From Planctomycetota bacterium (GTDB lineage Bacteria > Planctomycetota > UBA1135 > GCA-002686595): DNA of 64,000 nucleotides. The DNA is taken from positions 1-64,000 of the forward strand of contig JADJNY010000004.1 of assembly GCA_016714045.1 (NCBI GenBank), given 5' to 3'. Below are positions 7,740 through 16,836 of the stretch, piece after piece. The notes below the pieces were generated by a model. That model was not told where the DNA came from and made no database searches. It saw only the letters and a program-made list of their open reading frames with translations. The number at the start of each line of letters is the position of its first letter. Position 1 is the first letter of the stretch. Position numbers and translations under genes: made by a program.

Positions 7740-8921
7740 TCAGGACCGCGCGTGCGTGCTCGCCGCGGCGAACGGCGCGAGCTCCGCCGTCGCCGCGCGC
7801 GTGCCGGCGCCCGTCGCGAGGCCGAACACGCGCTCCATGTTGCCGCCGAGGATGCGCCGCACGTCGTCGCGAGCGAAGCCGCGCGCCGCGAGCCCCGCCG
7901 CGATCCGTCCGTAGCACGACGCGTCCTCGAGCCCCTCCGGCGTGCGCCCGATGCCGTCGTAGTCGGAGCCCAATCCCACATGGGAGATTCCCGCGACCTC
8001 GACCGCGTGACAGACGTGGTCGAGCACGACCTCCATGGACAAGGGCTTCGCGGCGCGCTGAAGGAACTCGCCCTGGCGCAGGAACACGTCCGTGTCGTTC
8101 GGGCCGGTGATCGCCTTGTACTCGGGCGTCTCGCGCAGGCGCGCGTCCTCCGCTTGCGCCTCGTCCTTCAAGAACGCCGTGCAGAACACGATGCCGACGA
8201 CGCCGCCGTGCGCCGCGAGCGCGCGCAGCTGGTCGTCCGTCAGGTTGCGCTGGTGGCCGTGGAGCGCCTTGCAGCCCGAGTGGCTCGCGATCACCGGCTT
8301 CGCGCTCGCGTCGAGCACGTCGTAGAAGCTGCGCTCGCCCGCGTGCGACACGTCGACGACCATGCCGAGCTCGTTCATCGCGCGCACGACGCTGCGCCCG
8401 AACTCGTTCAGGCCCTCGGGCACGTCGGCGCCCGCGCCGGGCTGGCACGAGCGGATCCACGCGAGGTGGTTGTTCCACACGAGCGTCATCACGCGCACGC
8501 CGAGCGCGTGGAACTCGTGGAGGTGCTCGAGGCGCCCTTCGATCGAGTGTCCGCCCTCGATGCCCGGGATGCCGCCGATGCGGCCGGACGCGCGCGCGGC
8601 GCGCAGGAGCTCGCCGTTGCCGGCCCAGGCGAGCTGGCGCGCGTGGCGCGCGAGAAGCACGTGGAACTGGCGCAAGAGGTCGAGCGTGCGCTGACGCGCT
8701 CCGCCGTGCTCGATGTGCTTGGGATCGACCCAATTCACGAGCACGACCGCGCCGAGGCCGCCCTGCCGCCCGCGCACGAGGTCGAGATGCCCGCTCGTGC
8801 GCGTCCCGAGGTCGTGATCGAGGTCGAGCTGGCGCTGCAGCGAGTCGACGTGCGCGTCGAAGACGGGCAGGGTCGCGAGGAGCGCGGACGTGTCGGCGGT
8901 GAGCGCGTGCATGCGCGTCAT
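7740..8921 (-). CDS. membrane-dipeptidase-type metallopeptidase (family M19)
   Basis: 393 residues. Binuclear zinc ligands of the M19 family are visible: H24 and D26 in FDAHVDSL, bridging E122 in GIPGIEGGHSIEG, H193 in VDVSHAGERSF and H214 in VIASHSGCKAL, with GLGSDYDGI further on, then LGGNMERVF near the C-terminus as in renal-dipeptidase-like enzymes. Predicted to hydrolyse dipeptides, some including D-residues. No signal peptide is evident, so it is likely cytoplasmic. Neighbours give no pathway clue. Confidence 0.93.
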   Translation of the reverse strand: MTRMHALTADTSALLATLPVFDAHVDSLQRQLDLDHDLGTRTSGHLDLVRGRQGGLGAVVLVNWVDPKHIEHGGARQRTLDLLRQFHVLLARHARQLAWAGNGELLRAARASGRIGGIPGIEGGHSIEGRLEHLHEFHALGVRVMTLVWNNHLAWIRSCQPGAGADVPEGLNEFGRSVVRAMNELGMVVDVSHAGERSFYDVLDASAKPVIASHSGCKALHGHQRNLTDDQLRALAAHGGVVGIVFCTAFLKDEAQAEDARLRETPEYKAITGPNDTDVFLRQGEFLQRAAKPLSMEVVLDHVCHAVEVAGISHVGLGSDYDGIGRTPEGLEDASCYGRIAAGLAARGFARDDVRRILGGNMERVFGLATGAGTRAATAELAPFAAASTHARS

Positions 8922-8970
8922 CCTGCCCTGCGATACCGGCGAAAGGAACGGCGTGCGCGGCGCCGAGACG

Positions 8971-9408
8971 TCACGCCGTCCCGCCGCGCCGCGGCGCGAG
9001 CGCGCTCGCGAGTTCCTCCCCGCAGCGGAGCGGACGCGCGAAGTACCACCACTGCCGTTTGCGCGACCACCGCTCGCGCCTCGCGATCGCCACGCCCCAG
9101 ACGCAGCGCGGGCCGAGCTCGACGTGCGCGCGGAAGAGCTCGTCGGCGGCCTCGATGCGCGTGAGCAGCTCCGCGGAGGCCGCGTTGGGGAGCTCGGCGA
9201 GCGTCTCGTCGATCCAGCGCCGTGCGTCGAGGTCGTTCCTGTACTCGTCGAGATCGTCCTCGTAGCCGACCGCGACAGCCGACGCGGTGCGCTCCCACGC
9301 GGCGACGAGGCCTTCGATCCCGCCCGCGACGACGTGCTCCGCGGCGCCGCGCTCGCGCAGGAACGCGCGCACGGCGTCGTCGCCGGCCCGTCGACGCGGA
9401 GCGCTCAA
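8971..9408 (-). CDS. hypothetical protein, possible partner/immunity of the upstream toxin-like protein
   Basis: 145 residues from a TTG at 9408 (MSAPRRRAGDD when initiated); no ATG is in frame nearby, so the start is uncertain. The body is helical and acidic (VAAWERTASAVAVGYEDDL, DEYRNDLDARRWIDETLAEL) and ends in KRQWWYFARPLRCG. It lies 61 bp downstream of the gene at 9470-9955 in the same orientation. I do not recognise a named family with certainty. Pairing with a toxin-like neighbour suggests a binding partner, which is inference. Confidence 0.5.
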   Translation of the reverse strand: MSAPRRRAGDDAVRAFLRERGAAEHVVAGGIEGLVAAWERTASAVAVGYEDDLDEYRNDLDARRWIDETLAELPNAASAELLTRIEAADELFRAHVELGPRCVWGVAIARRERWSRKRQWWYFARPLRCGEELASALAPRRGGTA

Positions 9409-9469
9409 TCGAGCTCCCGAATCGCGGACGGGGAGCTTCCTCGCGCGCGTTGCAGCGTCGAGCGCGCGC

Positions 9470-9955
9470 TCATTCGTGCTCCCTCACCGCCTGCCGCTCG
9501 AAGTAGCGCACGCCGTCGCTCGGCTTGAAGAAGGTGCGGATCGTGCCGTCGCGGTTGAACGCGCCGAACGCGCCGCTCCGCGTGTCGAAGCGCGAGATCA
9601 CGCCGTCGTCGCGCACGAGCTCGAGCACGCTCCCGCCCTTCTTCGCGTCGCGCAAGGCCTGGGCGAGGCGCAGGTACTCGTCCTTCGTGATCGAGCCGAA
9701 CTCGCGCCCGTGCTTCTCGAAGTGCTCGTCGAGCGCCGCGCGCGAGCGGAAGCCGGTCGAGCTCGCGACCGGGTCGCGCTCCGAGCGCGTGCTCGCCGAC
9801 CCGGGTGCGCTCGTCTCGGCCGGGGCACGAGCTCCGCCCGGGGCCGGGGCACCGCCCGCCGTCGTCGGGTCGCCCTCGAGGAACCCGGGACCCAACCAGG
9901 TGCCGAGGACGGCGAGGAGGAGCGCGACGACGAAGGCGAGGAGCTTGCGGGGCAC
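9470..9955 (-). CDS. membrane-anchored protein with toxin-like C-terminal domain
   Basis: 161 residues: an N-terminal membrane segment (LLAFVVALLLAVLGTWLG), a Pro/Ala/Gly linker, then a ~80-residue domain with DEHFEKHGREFG, EYLRLAQALRD, VISRFDTRSGAFGAFNRDG and TIRTFFKPSDG. That HF.KHG.EFG ... EYL ... G.I.TFFKP pattern resembles small domains found at the C-termini of RHS/CDI-type polymorphic toxins. Here it stands alone behind a membrane anchor. Its relation to those toxins is by pattern recollection only. It is followed by a small acidic protein that could be its partner. Confidence 0.55.
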   Translation of the reverse strand: MPRKLLAFVVALLLAVLGTWLGPGFLEGDPTTAGGAPAPGGARAPAETSAPGSASTRSERDPVASSTGFRSRAALDEHFEKHGREFGSITKDEYLRLAQALRDAKKGGSVLELVRDDGVISRFDTRSGAFGAFNRDGTIRTFFKPSDGVRYFERQAVREHE

Positions 9956-10147
9956 GGGCGCATCGTCGGGAACGCCCGCGAGCGCGGCAAGTCGCGGTCG
10001 GCGCCGTCCGAGCCCCCCGGACCGCGCGAGAGGGGAGCCGCCCGAGTCCCGGCGGCGCCCGGAGCCCCGGGTCGGCTGGCGCGCTCGAGAGCTCCCGCTC
10101 CGTCCCGGTCCGGTCCCCTTCCCCCCCGCTCGGACGGGCGACCGGCC
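9956..10147. other. intergenic stretch between divergently transcribed units
   Basis: GC-rich DNA between the membrane protein gene (starts 9955, minus) and the groE-linked regulator (starts 10358, plus). I see no gene in it. The regulatory palindromes begin at its right end. Confidence 0.6.
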
Positions 10148-10202
10148 CTGTCAGCCTGACAGAACTTCCAGGTCCCCCTCCGGGCCCCTGCCAGCGTGGC
10201 AG
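10148..10202 (+). promoter_or_regulatory. paired palindromes upstream of the regulator-groES-groEL cluster
   Basis: A perfect palindrome CTGTCAG-C-CTGACAG is at 10148-10162 and a near-palindrome CTGCCAG-C-GTGGCAG at 10188-10202. They share the form CTGYCAG-C-STGRCAG and their centres are 40 bp apart, about four helical turns, as expected for cooperative binding on one DNA face. They lie 156 bp or more upstream of the CheY-like gene. No CIRCE element (TTAGCACTC inverted repeat) is present, so this may be the operator or activator site for the chaperonin cluster. Confidence 0.5.
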
Positions 10203-10357
10203 ACCCGGTTCCGGCCGGTCCGGCCGACGACGAGCGGCTCTAACTCCATGACTCGCCCAGGGCTAGGCAGCCCCCCCGGCCCCCCTTGAAAACGGCACGA
10301 GCCTTGCCATCGCGGCGCGCCCGCCGAGTCCGGATCCGTTCCGAGCCGGCCGCCGCC

Positions 10358-10741
10358 ATGTCCCTCCACCGCCGCATCCTCATCGCCGACGACGACCGCG
10401 ACCAGCGCGCGGGCCTCGTCGAGCTCATGTCGGGGTTCGACGCCGAGGTCCTGGAGGCCGAGACGGGCACCGAGGCGCTCACCATCCTGCGTCGCTGGCG
10501 CTTCGCGCTCGCGCTGCTCGACCTGCACATGCCCGGTTGCACGGGCCTCGACATCCTCACGACGGTCCGCCAGGAGACGCTGGGCGTCCCCTGCATCCTG
10601 CTGTCGGGCGAGGCGAACGAGATCGTGCGCAAGTCGGCGCTGCAGGAGGGAGCCTTGGCCGTGCTGAAGAAGCCGTTCGAGCCTTCCGCGCTTCGCGAGG
10701 AAGTCCGGAGGGCGCTCGCACGCGGCCAGGACGCCGCCTGA
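10358..10741 (+). CDS. single-domain response regulator (CheY-like receiver)
   Basis: 127 residues from ATG at 10358. The receiver fold is complete: acidic pocket D11-D13, phospho-acceptor D55 in LALLDLHMPG, the switch serine S83 in CILLSGEAN and invariant K105 in LKKPF. There is no output domain, so it should act by protein-protein contact. It lies 92 bp upstream of groES in the same direction and no histidine kinase is adjacent. Its link to the chaperonin operon is by position only. Confidence 0.9.
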   Translation: MSLHRRILIADDDRDQRAGLVELMSGFDAEVLEAETGTEALTILRRWRFALALLDLHMPGCTGLDILTTVRQETLGVPCILLSGEANEIVRKSALQEGALAVLKKPFEPSALREEVRRALARGQDAA

Positions 10742-10754
10742 CCCCCTTCGTTCC

Positions 10755-10784
10755 CTGTCGCGCGCACCGCACCCGTGCGCGGCA
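10755..10784 (+). promoter_or_regulatory. hairpin between the response regulator gene and groES
   Basis: CTGTCGCGCGCAC and GTGCGCGGCAG can pair with a small bulge across a 7-base loop. The position, 14 bp after the regulator stop and 50 bp before the groES start, would suit an attenuator or processing site. There is no U-tract. Confidence 0.35.
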
Positions 10785-10833
10785 GCTTCCGAATCCCACT
10801 CCTAACCTCACACGCATCTCAGAAGAGTCGACC

Positions 10834-11175
10834 ATGAGCACGAAGACGACCGCCAAGCCCACCACGACTTCCTCCGGCACGAAGAGCGGCAAGATCCGCC
10901 CCCTCGGCGACCGCGTCCTGATCAAGCGCGCCGAAGCCGAAGAGAAGACGGCCGGCGGCATCCTCCTCCCCGAGACCGCCAAGGACAAGCCGAAGGAAGG
11001 CAAGGTCATCGCGATCGGCGAAGGCCGCACGCTCGACAACGGCACGCGCTCGACGTTCAGCGTCAAGGTCGGCGACACGGTCCTCTTCAGCTCCTACGCC
11101 GGCACGGAAGTGAAGTACGGCGGCGAGGAGTTCCTGATCATGCGCGAGGAAGACCTCCTCGGCATCATCGGTTGA
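10834..11175 (+). CDS. groES: co-chaperonin GroES
   Basis: 113 residues. After a 19-residue Thr/Lys/Ser-rich leader, the Cpn10 domain starts at KIRPLGDRVLIKR, with the mobile loop EEKTAGGILLPETAKDKP, then GKVIAIGEG, VKVGDTVLFSSYAGTEVK and a C-terminus EEDLLGIIG. It caps the GroEL chamber in ATP-driven protein folding. The N-terminal extension is longer than in typical ~97-residue GroES. groEL follows 46 bp downstream, forming the usual groESL operon. Confidence 0.97.
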   Translation: MSTKTTAKPTTTSSGTKSGKIRPLGDRVLIKRAEAEEKTAGGILLPETAKDKPKEGKVIAIGEGRTLDNGTRSTFSVKVGDTVLFSSYAGTEVKYGGEEFLIMREEDLLGIIG

Positions 11176-11221
11176 TCGGTCTCTCCCCCACCCTCGTCCA
11201 CACCCAGAAAGCAAAGAGACC

Positions 11222-12904
<1,683 letters not shown>

Positions 12905-13030
12905 TGGGGGGGTGAGGGCGCGCCACCTCTTGGCTGTTGCGAGGCCAGGCCTACCCCCCCCCATACACGAGTCGACTGGTCGACGTGGTAGTTTCACCAC
13001 ACTACGTGACCCCGCACGTCGGCACGCACG

Positions 13031-13714
13031 ATGAAACGCCTAGCAGGTTTCTCAACGCTCGCAGGGCTAGTATTTGGCATCTGCTGGATTTGCCTGCGGC
13101 CGGCCCCTGACCCGACTACGCAGCAGGTGGCTTTGGCCCGGTCCTCGAAGCCAAGCGCCCGTGATGGGATTGAGGTAGAACCCAGACAGGCACTCGAACC
13201 CGTCGAACAGCGCACCGCTCCTGCGGAGCTCGAGTCCACCACGGGAGCTCAGGAGCCTCGAGTCGGTGTCGCCAACCCGCAAAGCTCTTTGTCTCCGGAG
13301 CGTCGGTCTCATGTCGAGACCATCGACAGACTGCACGCTCGGTTCACCGAGTCGAGCCGTGACGGTTCATCCCAGACAGAATTGCTCATGGGCTACGGAC
13401 TGGCGCTGGCCTGCAAGAAGGCCGAACTAGACACAACGGGGCGCTACACACTGACCAAGCCGGGACAAACCAAGTCAACCGGATCGACCGCGGATGAGGT
13501 CGTATTCGTTAGCGGTGACCGACTCTACCGCACCTCGATTTCGACGAGTCCAGAGTTGTTTGAGCTTCGCGCTGTTGTCGAATCACTGGACACTGCCACG
13601 GGCGACCAGAACACACCAACAGCGCTGACGCCGTCGCAGCGACAGTGGATTGAGGACTACTTCAACTCGACACTTGCACTTCTCACTACCCCTGAAAGGG
13701 ATCTTCCCCGATGA
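13031..13714 (+). CDS. hypothetical membrane-anchored/secreted protein (insert gene 1)
   Basis: 227 residues with an N-terminal hydrophobic segment (LAGFSTLAGLVFGICWICL). A Pro/Gln/Glu-rich linker follows, then a soluble part including LLMGYGLALACKKAELDTTG, DEVVFVSGDRLYRTSISTS and LTPSQRQWIEDYFNSTLAL. I recognise no family. Base composition and codon use (CTA, TTT, ATT, AGT) are less GC-biased than neighbouring genes, consistent with transfer. Its stop overlaps the next start by ATGA, so the two are translationally coupled. Both lie between the groEL repeats. Confidence 0.65.
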   Translation: MKRLAGFSTLAGLVFGICWICLRPAPDPTTQQVALARSSKPSARDGIEVEPRQALEPVEQRTAPAELESTTGAQEPRVGVANPQSSLSPERRSHVETIDRLHARFTESSRDGSSQTELLMGYGLALACKKAELDTTGRYTLTKPGQTKSTGSTADEVVFVSGDRLYRTSISTSPELFELRAVVESLDTATGDQNTPTALTPSQRQWIEDYFNSTLALLTTPERDLPR

Positions 13715-14133
13715 CCCGCACGCTCGCCCTGCTCACCTCGCTGCTCGCTACGCTCGTACTCCCCTCTGCACAACCCGACGGGCCGACACCCACCAACTGC
13801 ATCAAGACTTGTGCACCCAGCTACGGCTCGGAGAGCACTTCAGACTGGATCATCGTGCTCGGCAACACCACGCCTGGCGACGCCACCGCCGAGTGTGCAA
13901 CATGCAACGGATGCAAGGGCGGCGCGTCGTGGACCTACGTTGGTACCGGTTCCTGGACCATCTTCTATCCACAGGGCCTGATCATCGGTGGTTCCGGACC
14001 GACGGTGGGATCAGCACGACTGAAGACGGACTGCGACTCGACGGAGCTCGGTACGATTGCCGGCCAGGTCGGCTCTGATCCGTTCCCCACGAGCTTCTTC
14101 TCGGTACAACTGTTCTGTACATGTCCGATCTAG
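13711..14133 (+). CDS. hypothetical secreted Cys-containing protein (insert gene 2)
   Basis: 140 residues: signal peptide (TRTLALLTSLLATLVLPSAQ) followed by a small domain with cysteines in NCIKTCAPSYG, ECATCNGCKGG, KTDCDS and LFCTCPI, suggesting disulfides in an exported product. Other visible segments are SDWIIVLGNTTPG and TGSWTIFYPQGLIIGG. No family is recognised. ATGA overlap with the preceding gene indicates a two-gene operon. Lower GC than the host. Confidence 0.65.
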   Translation: MTRTLALLTSLLATLVLPSAQPDGPTPTNCIKTCAPSYGSESTSDWIIVLGNTTPGDATAECATCNGCKGGASWTYVGTGSWTIFYPQGLIIGGSGPTVGSARLKTDCDSTELGTIAGQVGSDPFPTSFFSVQLFCTCPI

Positions 14134-14197
14134 CGCCCAGGGGCTCGTGACGTCGTCCGTACGATTCGCTGGACCACCAAGACGGACCTTGGCCCCG

Positions 14198-14641
14198 CAG
14201 CGCGTCGAGGACGCCCTGCACGCGACCCGCGCGGCCGTCGAAGAGGGCATCGTGCCCGGCGGCGGAGTTGCGCTCCTCTCCTGCATCGCGACCGTCGAAG
14301 GGCTCTCGCTCACCGGTGACGAACGCGTCGGCGCGATGATCGTGCGTCGCGCGCTCGAAGCTCCGGCCCGTCAGATCGCGATCAACGCCGGGCTCGACGG
14401 CGCCGTCGTGATCCAGAACATCCGGTCCAACAAGACCAAGAACTGGGGCTACAACGCCGCGAGCGAAACCTACGAAGACCTCGTCAAGAGCGGCGACATC
14501 GACCCGACCAAGGTCGTGCGCACGGCGCTCCAGAACGCGGCCAGCGTCGCGAGCCTGCTCCTGACGACGGATGCGCTCGTCAGCGACATCCCCGACAAGG
14601 AGAAGGAAGGCGCGGGTTCGGGCCACGGACACGGGCACTGA
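14198..14641 (+). pseudogene. 3' fragment of groEL
   Basis: Encodes the last ~147 residues of GroEL, from QRVEDALHATRAAVEEG to GSGHGHGH, without the ATP-binding or apical parts and without its own start region. Compared with the full copy it differs by few residues (for example AINAG for ATNAG and SGDIDP for SGVIDP), and most base differences are silent. Each copy therefore evolved under protein-level selection before the duplication arose, which favours exchange with a related strain over a recent local duplication. Confidence 0.9.
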
Positions 14642-14665
14642 GCCGCGCTCCGTCTCGACTCTCCA

Positions 14666-14698
14666 CGCGGGCCGTCCGGGAAAACCGGGCGGCCCGCG
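14666..14698 (+). terminator. duplicated groEL terminator hairpin
   Basis: Same hairpin as at 12866, with one change that turns a C-G pair into U-G in the sense RNA, so the stem is kept. Confidence 0.75.
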
Positions 14699-14762
14699 GG
14701 CGTTCAGCGACGCCTGTGGAGCGCCGAGTCGGCCTCCGACGTCTCTTGGAGCACGCAGGCGC

Positions 14763-16187
14763 TCACTCGTCCGTCGCCGGCAACGTGCGCGCCTTGACCG
14801 CGCGCCCCTTGACGCCCTTCGTCGTGAGCTCACGCATCGCCGCCTTCACGCTGCTCCGATCGACCGCGACGTACGTCGCGTACGCATTCACCGTGATCTT
14901 CCCGACGTGCGTCGCCGAGAGCCCCGCTCCGCGCGTCAGCGCGCCGAGCACGTCGCCCGCGCGGATCTTCTCCTTGCGTCCGCCGAGGATCTGCAACGTC
15001 GTCATCGGCGGCACGAGCGGCTTGTTGCTCGCGCGTGTGAGCTCGCTCACCGGGTGCCACGCGATCGGCGCCTTCTGCAGCTCCTCGATGCGCGACACAC
15101 GATGCCGCTCGCGCTCGCTCGCGAGGCTGAACGCCCACCCTTCGCGGTCGACGCGCCCCGTGCGTCCGATCCGGTGCACGTGCACTTCGGGGTCGGGCGT
15201 CACCTCGACGTTGACGACGGCGTCGAGCTCGGCGATGTCGAGCCCGCGCGCGGCGACGTCCGTCGCGACGAGGACCGAGCAGCTCCGGTTCACGAACTGC
15301 ACGAGCACCTGGTCGCGCTCGCGCTGCTCCAGATCGCCGTGCAGCGCGAGCGCTTCGATCCCGCGCGCGACGAGCTTCTGCGCGAGCCCGCGACAGACTT
15401 CCTTCGTGTTGCAGAACGCGAGCGTGCGCTCGGGCCGGTAGTGCTCGAGCAGACGCACGACGACGTCGAGGCGCTCCTCGTCGGCGACCGCGTAGAAGCG
15501 CTGGCGGATCTTCGTCGCCGCGTGCTGCTCGAGGAGCTTCACCTCCTTCGGTGCGCGCAGGAAGCGCCGGCCGAGCTCGACCACGCCGTCAGGGTACGTC
15601 GCGGAGAAGAGCAGCGTCTGCCGCGTCTTCGGACAGCGCTCGACGACATCGAGCACGTCGTTCAGGAAGCCCATGTCGAGCATGCGGTCCGCTTCGTCGA
15701 GCACGAGCGTCGCGAGCGCGCCGAGGTCGAGGCTGCCGCGCCGGAGGTGATCGAGCACGCGCCCCGGCGTGCCGACGACGACGTGCGCGCCGTGCTCGAG
15801 GCTCGAGAGCTGCGGCCGGATCGGCGCGCCGCCCGTGAGCACGAGCACCTTCACGTTCTCGCCCGCGCGCGCGAGGCGGCGGATCTCGGTGCTCACCTGC
15901 TCGGCGAGCTCGCGCGTCGGACACAGGACGAGCGCCTGCGCGCCGCGCGCGTCCGGCTTCAAGTTCGCGAGCAACACGAGCCCGAACGCCGCCGTCTTGC
16001 CGCTGCCCGTCTTCGCCTGCGCGACGAGATCGTGACCCGCGAGCGCGAGCGGCAGGCTCGCGGCCTGGATCGGCGTCATCGCGACGTAACCGAGCTGGTC
16101 GAGGTTCGCGAGCGTCGCGGGCGGGAGCCCGAGCTCGCGGAACGAAGGTCCGCTCGTCGGCGGCGTGGTGGGCGGTCGTGTGCTCAT
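14763..16187 (-). CDS. dbpA: DEAD-box RNA helicase, DbpA type
   Basis: 474 residues. Helicase motifs in order are Q motif (YVAMTPIQAASLPLAL), I AKTGSGKT, Ia PTRELAEQ, Ib TPGRVLDH, II DEAD in VLDEADRML, III SAT, V VATDVAARGLD and VI HRIGRTGR. The C-terminal ~75 residues (TLQILGGRKEKIRAGDVLGA, LTRGAGLSATHVGKITV, KGVKGRAVKARTL) match the RNA-binding domain of DbpA, which targets 23S rRNA hairpin 92 in ribosome assembly. It is transcribed toward the groEL repeat. No operon partner is seen. Confidence 0.93.
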   Translation of the reverse strand: MSTRPPTTPPTSGPSFRELGLPPATLANLDQLGYVAMTPIQAASLPLALAGHDLVAQAKTGSGKTAAFGLVLLANLKPDARGAQALVLCPTRELAEQVSTEIRRLARAGENVKVLVLTGGAPIRPQLSSLEHGAHVVVGTPGRVLDHLRRGSLDLGALATLVLDEADRMLDMGFLNDVLDVVERCPKTRQTLLFSATYPDGVVELGRRFLRAPKEVKLLEQHAATKIRQRFYAVADEERLDVVVRLLEHYRPERTLAFCNTKEVCRGLAQKLVARGIEALALHGDLEQRERDQVLVQFVNRSCSVLVATDVAARGLDIAELDAVVNVEVTPDPEVHVHRIGRTGRVDREGWAFSLASERERHRVSRIEELQKAPIAWHPVSELTRASNKPLVPPMTTLQILGGRKEKIRAGDVLGALTRGAGLSATHVGKITVNAYATYVAVDRSSVKAAMRELTTKGVKGRAVKARTLPATDE

Positions 16188-16510
16188 GTTTCGGAGGGCG
16201 CGGTCCGTCGTTCACGACCGGTGCGCGCGGAGGATACCCGCGCGGCGCGCTCCGCGGCCGTCCCTTTCGATCGTGATCATGCGCCGACGATTCACGACCG
16301 GCGCAGGGAGTCCCGAAGTCGCGCTCCAGCCCATTCTGAGCTCGCACTCCACTGCGACAAGTGCACTCGGCACGGCGCCGACACCGACTCGCACCACTCG
16401 GCCCGTTCGCGCCGGCGTCGGATGCGCACCGGACGTGAGCGACCGCCCTCGCCCCGCCTGAGCTCACTCCAGGATCGCGCCGCCTCGACCTCCGGACCTC
16501 CGGGCAGCAC
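16188..16510. other. non-coding stretch
   Basis: Between the dbpA start (minus strand) and a small plus-strand membrane ORF. A stop in the frame of that ORF lies at about 16437, so it does not extend much upstream. I see no RNA gene or repeat here. Confidence 0.5.
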
Positions 16511-16783
16511 GTGCTCGGCGTGCTCGCGGTGCTCGTCGTCTACCTCGCGGCGAACGTCGCGAACCTCGTCGCGCTGTCGCCGGCGGAGCTCACGAGTTCG
16601 TTCCGCGTCCTGCTGTATCCGGTCGTGCCGCTGTTCTTCCTCGCCGCGTGCGCCGGGATCTTCGCGAACTCGTTCTGGGAGCAGCCCGCGTTCACGTGGA
16701 TCAACCTCGGCGTGCTCGCGGCGGGGCTCCCCGTGTACTGGGTCTGGAGCGCGCGCGCGGCGCGCCGTCGCTCGGAGCGCTGA
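16511..16783 (+). pseudogene. C-terminal fragment resembling an APC-family permease
   Basis: 90 residues from GTG with three predicted membrane segments: VLAVLVVYLAANVANLVAL, FRVLLYPVVPLFFLAACAG and TWINLGVLAAGLPVYWVW. The pattern RVxxYPVVP ... ANSFWEQP ... GLPVYWVW resembles the end of APC-superfamily amino-acid permeases, of which the first nine or so helices are absent. An upstream in-frame stop prevents extension. It could instead be a real small membrane protein. Confidence 0.45.
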
Positions 16784-16836
16784 TCGCGGCTCGACGGCGC
16801 GCGGCGGCGCGCGGGTGATCGAGCGTGGTACGCGGC

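Larger units (their letters stand above)
14197..14704. repeat. 508-bp direct repeat, copy B
   Basis: Offset from copy A is exactly 1,800 bp. It contains the groEL fragment and its terminator. Copy B joins directly to the sequence leading to dbpA, so the ancestral order was probably groEL-terminator-dbpA, with the DNA at 12905-14196 acquired between the repeats. Confidence 0.9.

Noticed and set aside
10196..10215. Sigma-54 promoter (TGGCAG...TTCC)
   Set aside because: The -12 GC element is missing; TGGCAG belongs to the palindrome.
10742..10833. CIRCE (HrcA) operator upstream of groES
   Set aside because: No TTAGCACTC-N9-GAGTGCTAA or close variant; only other palindromes are present.
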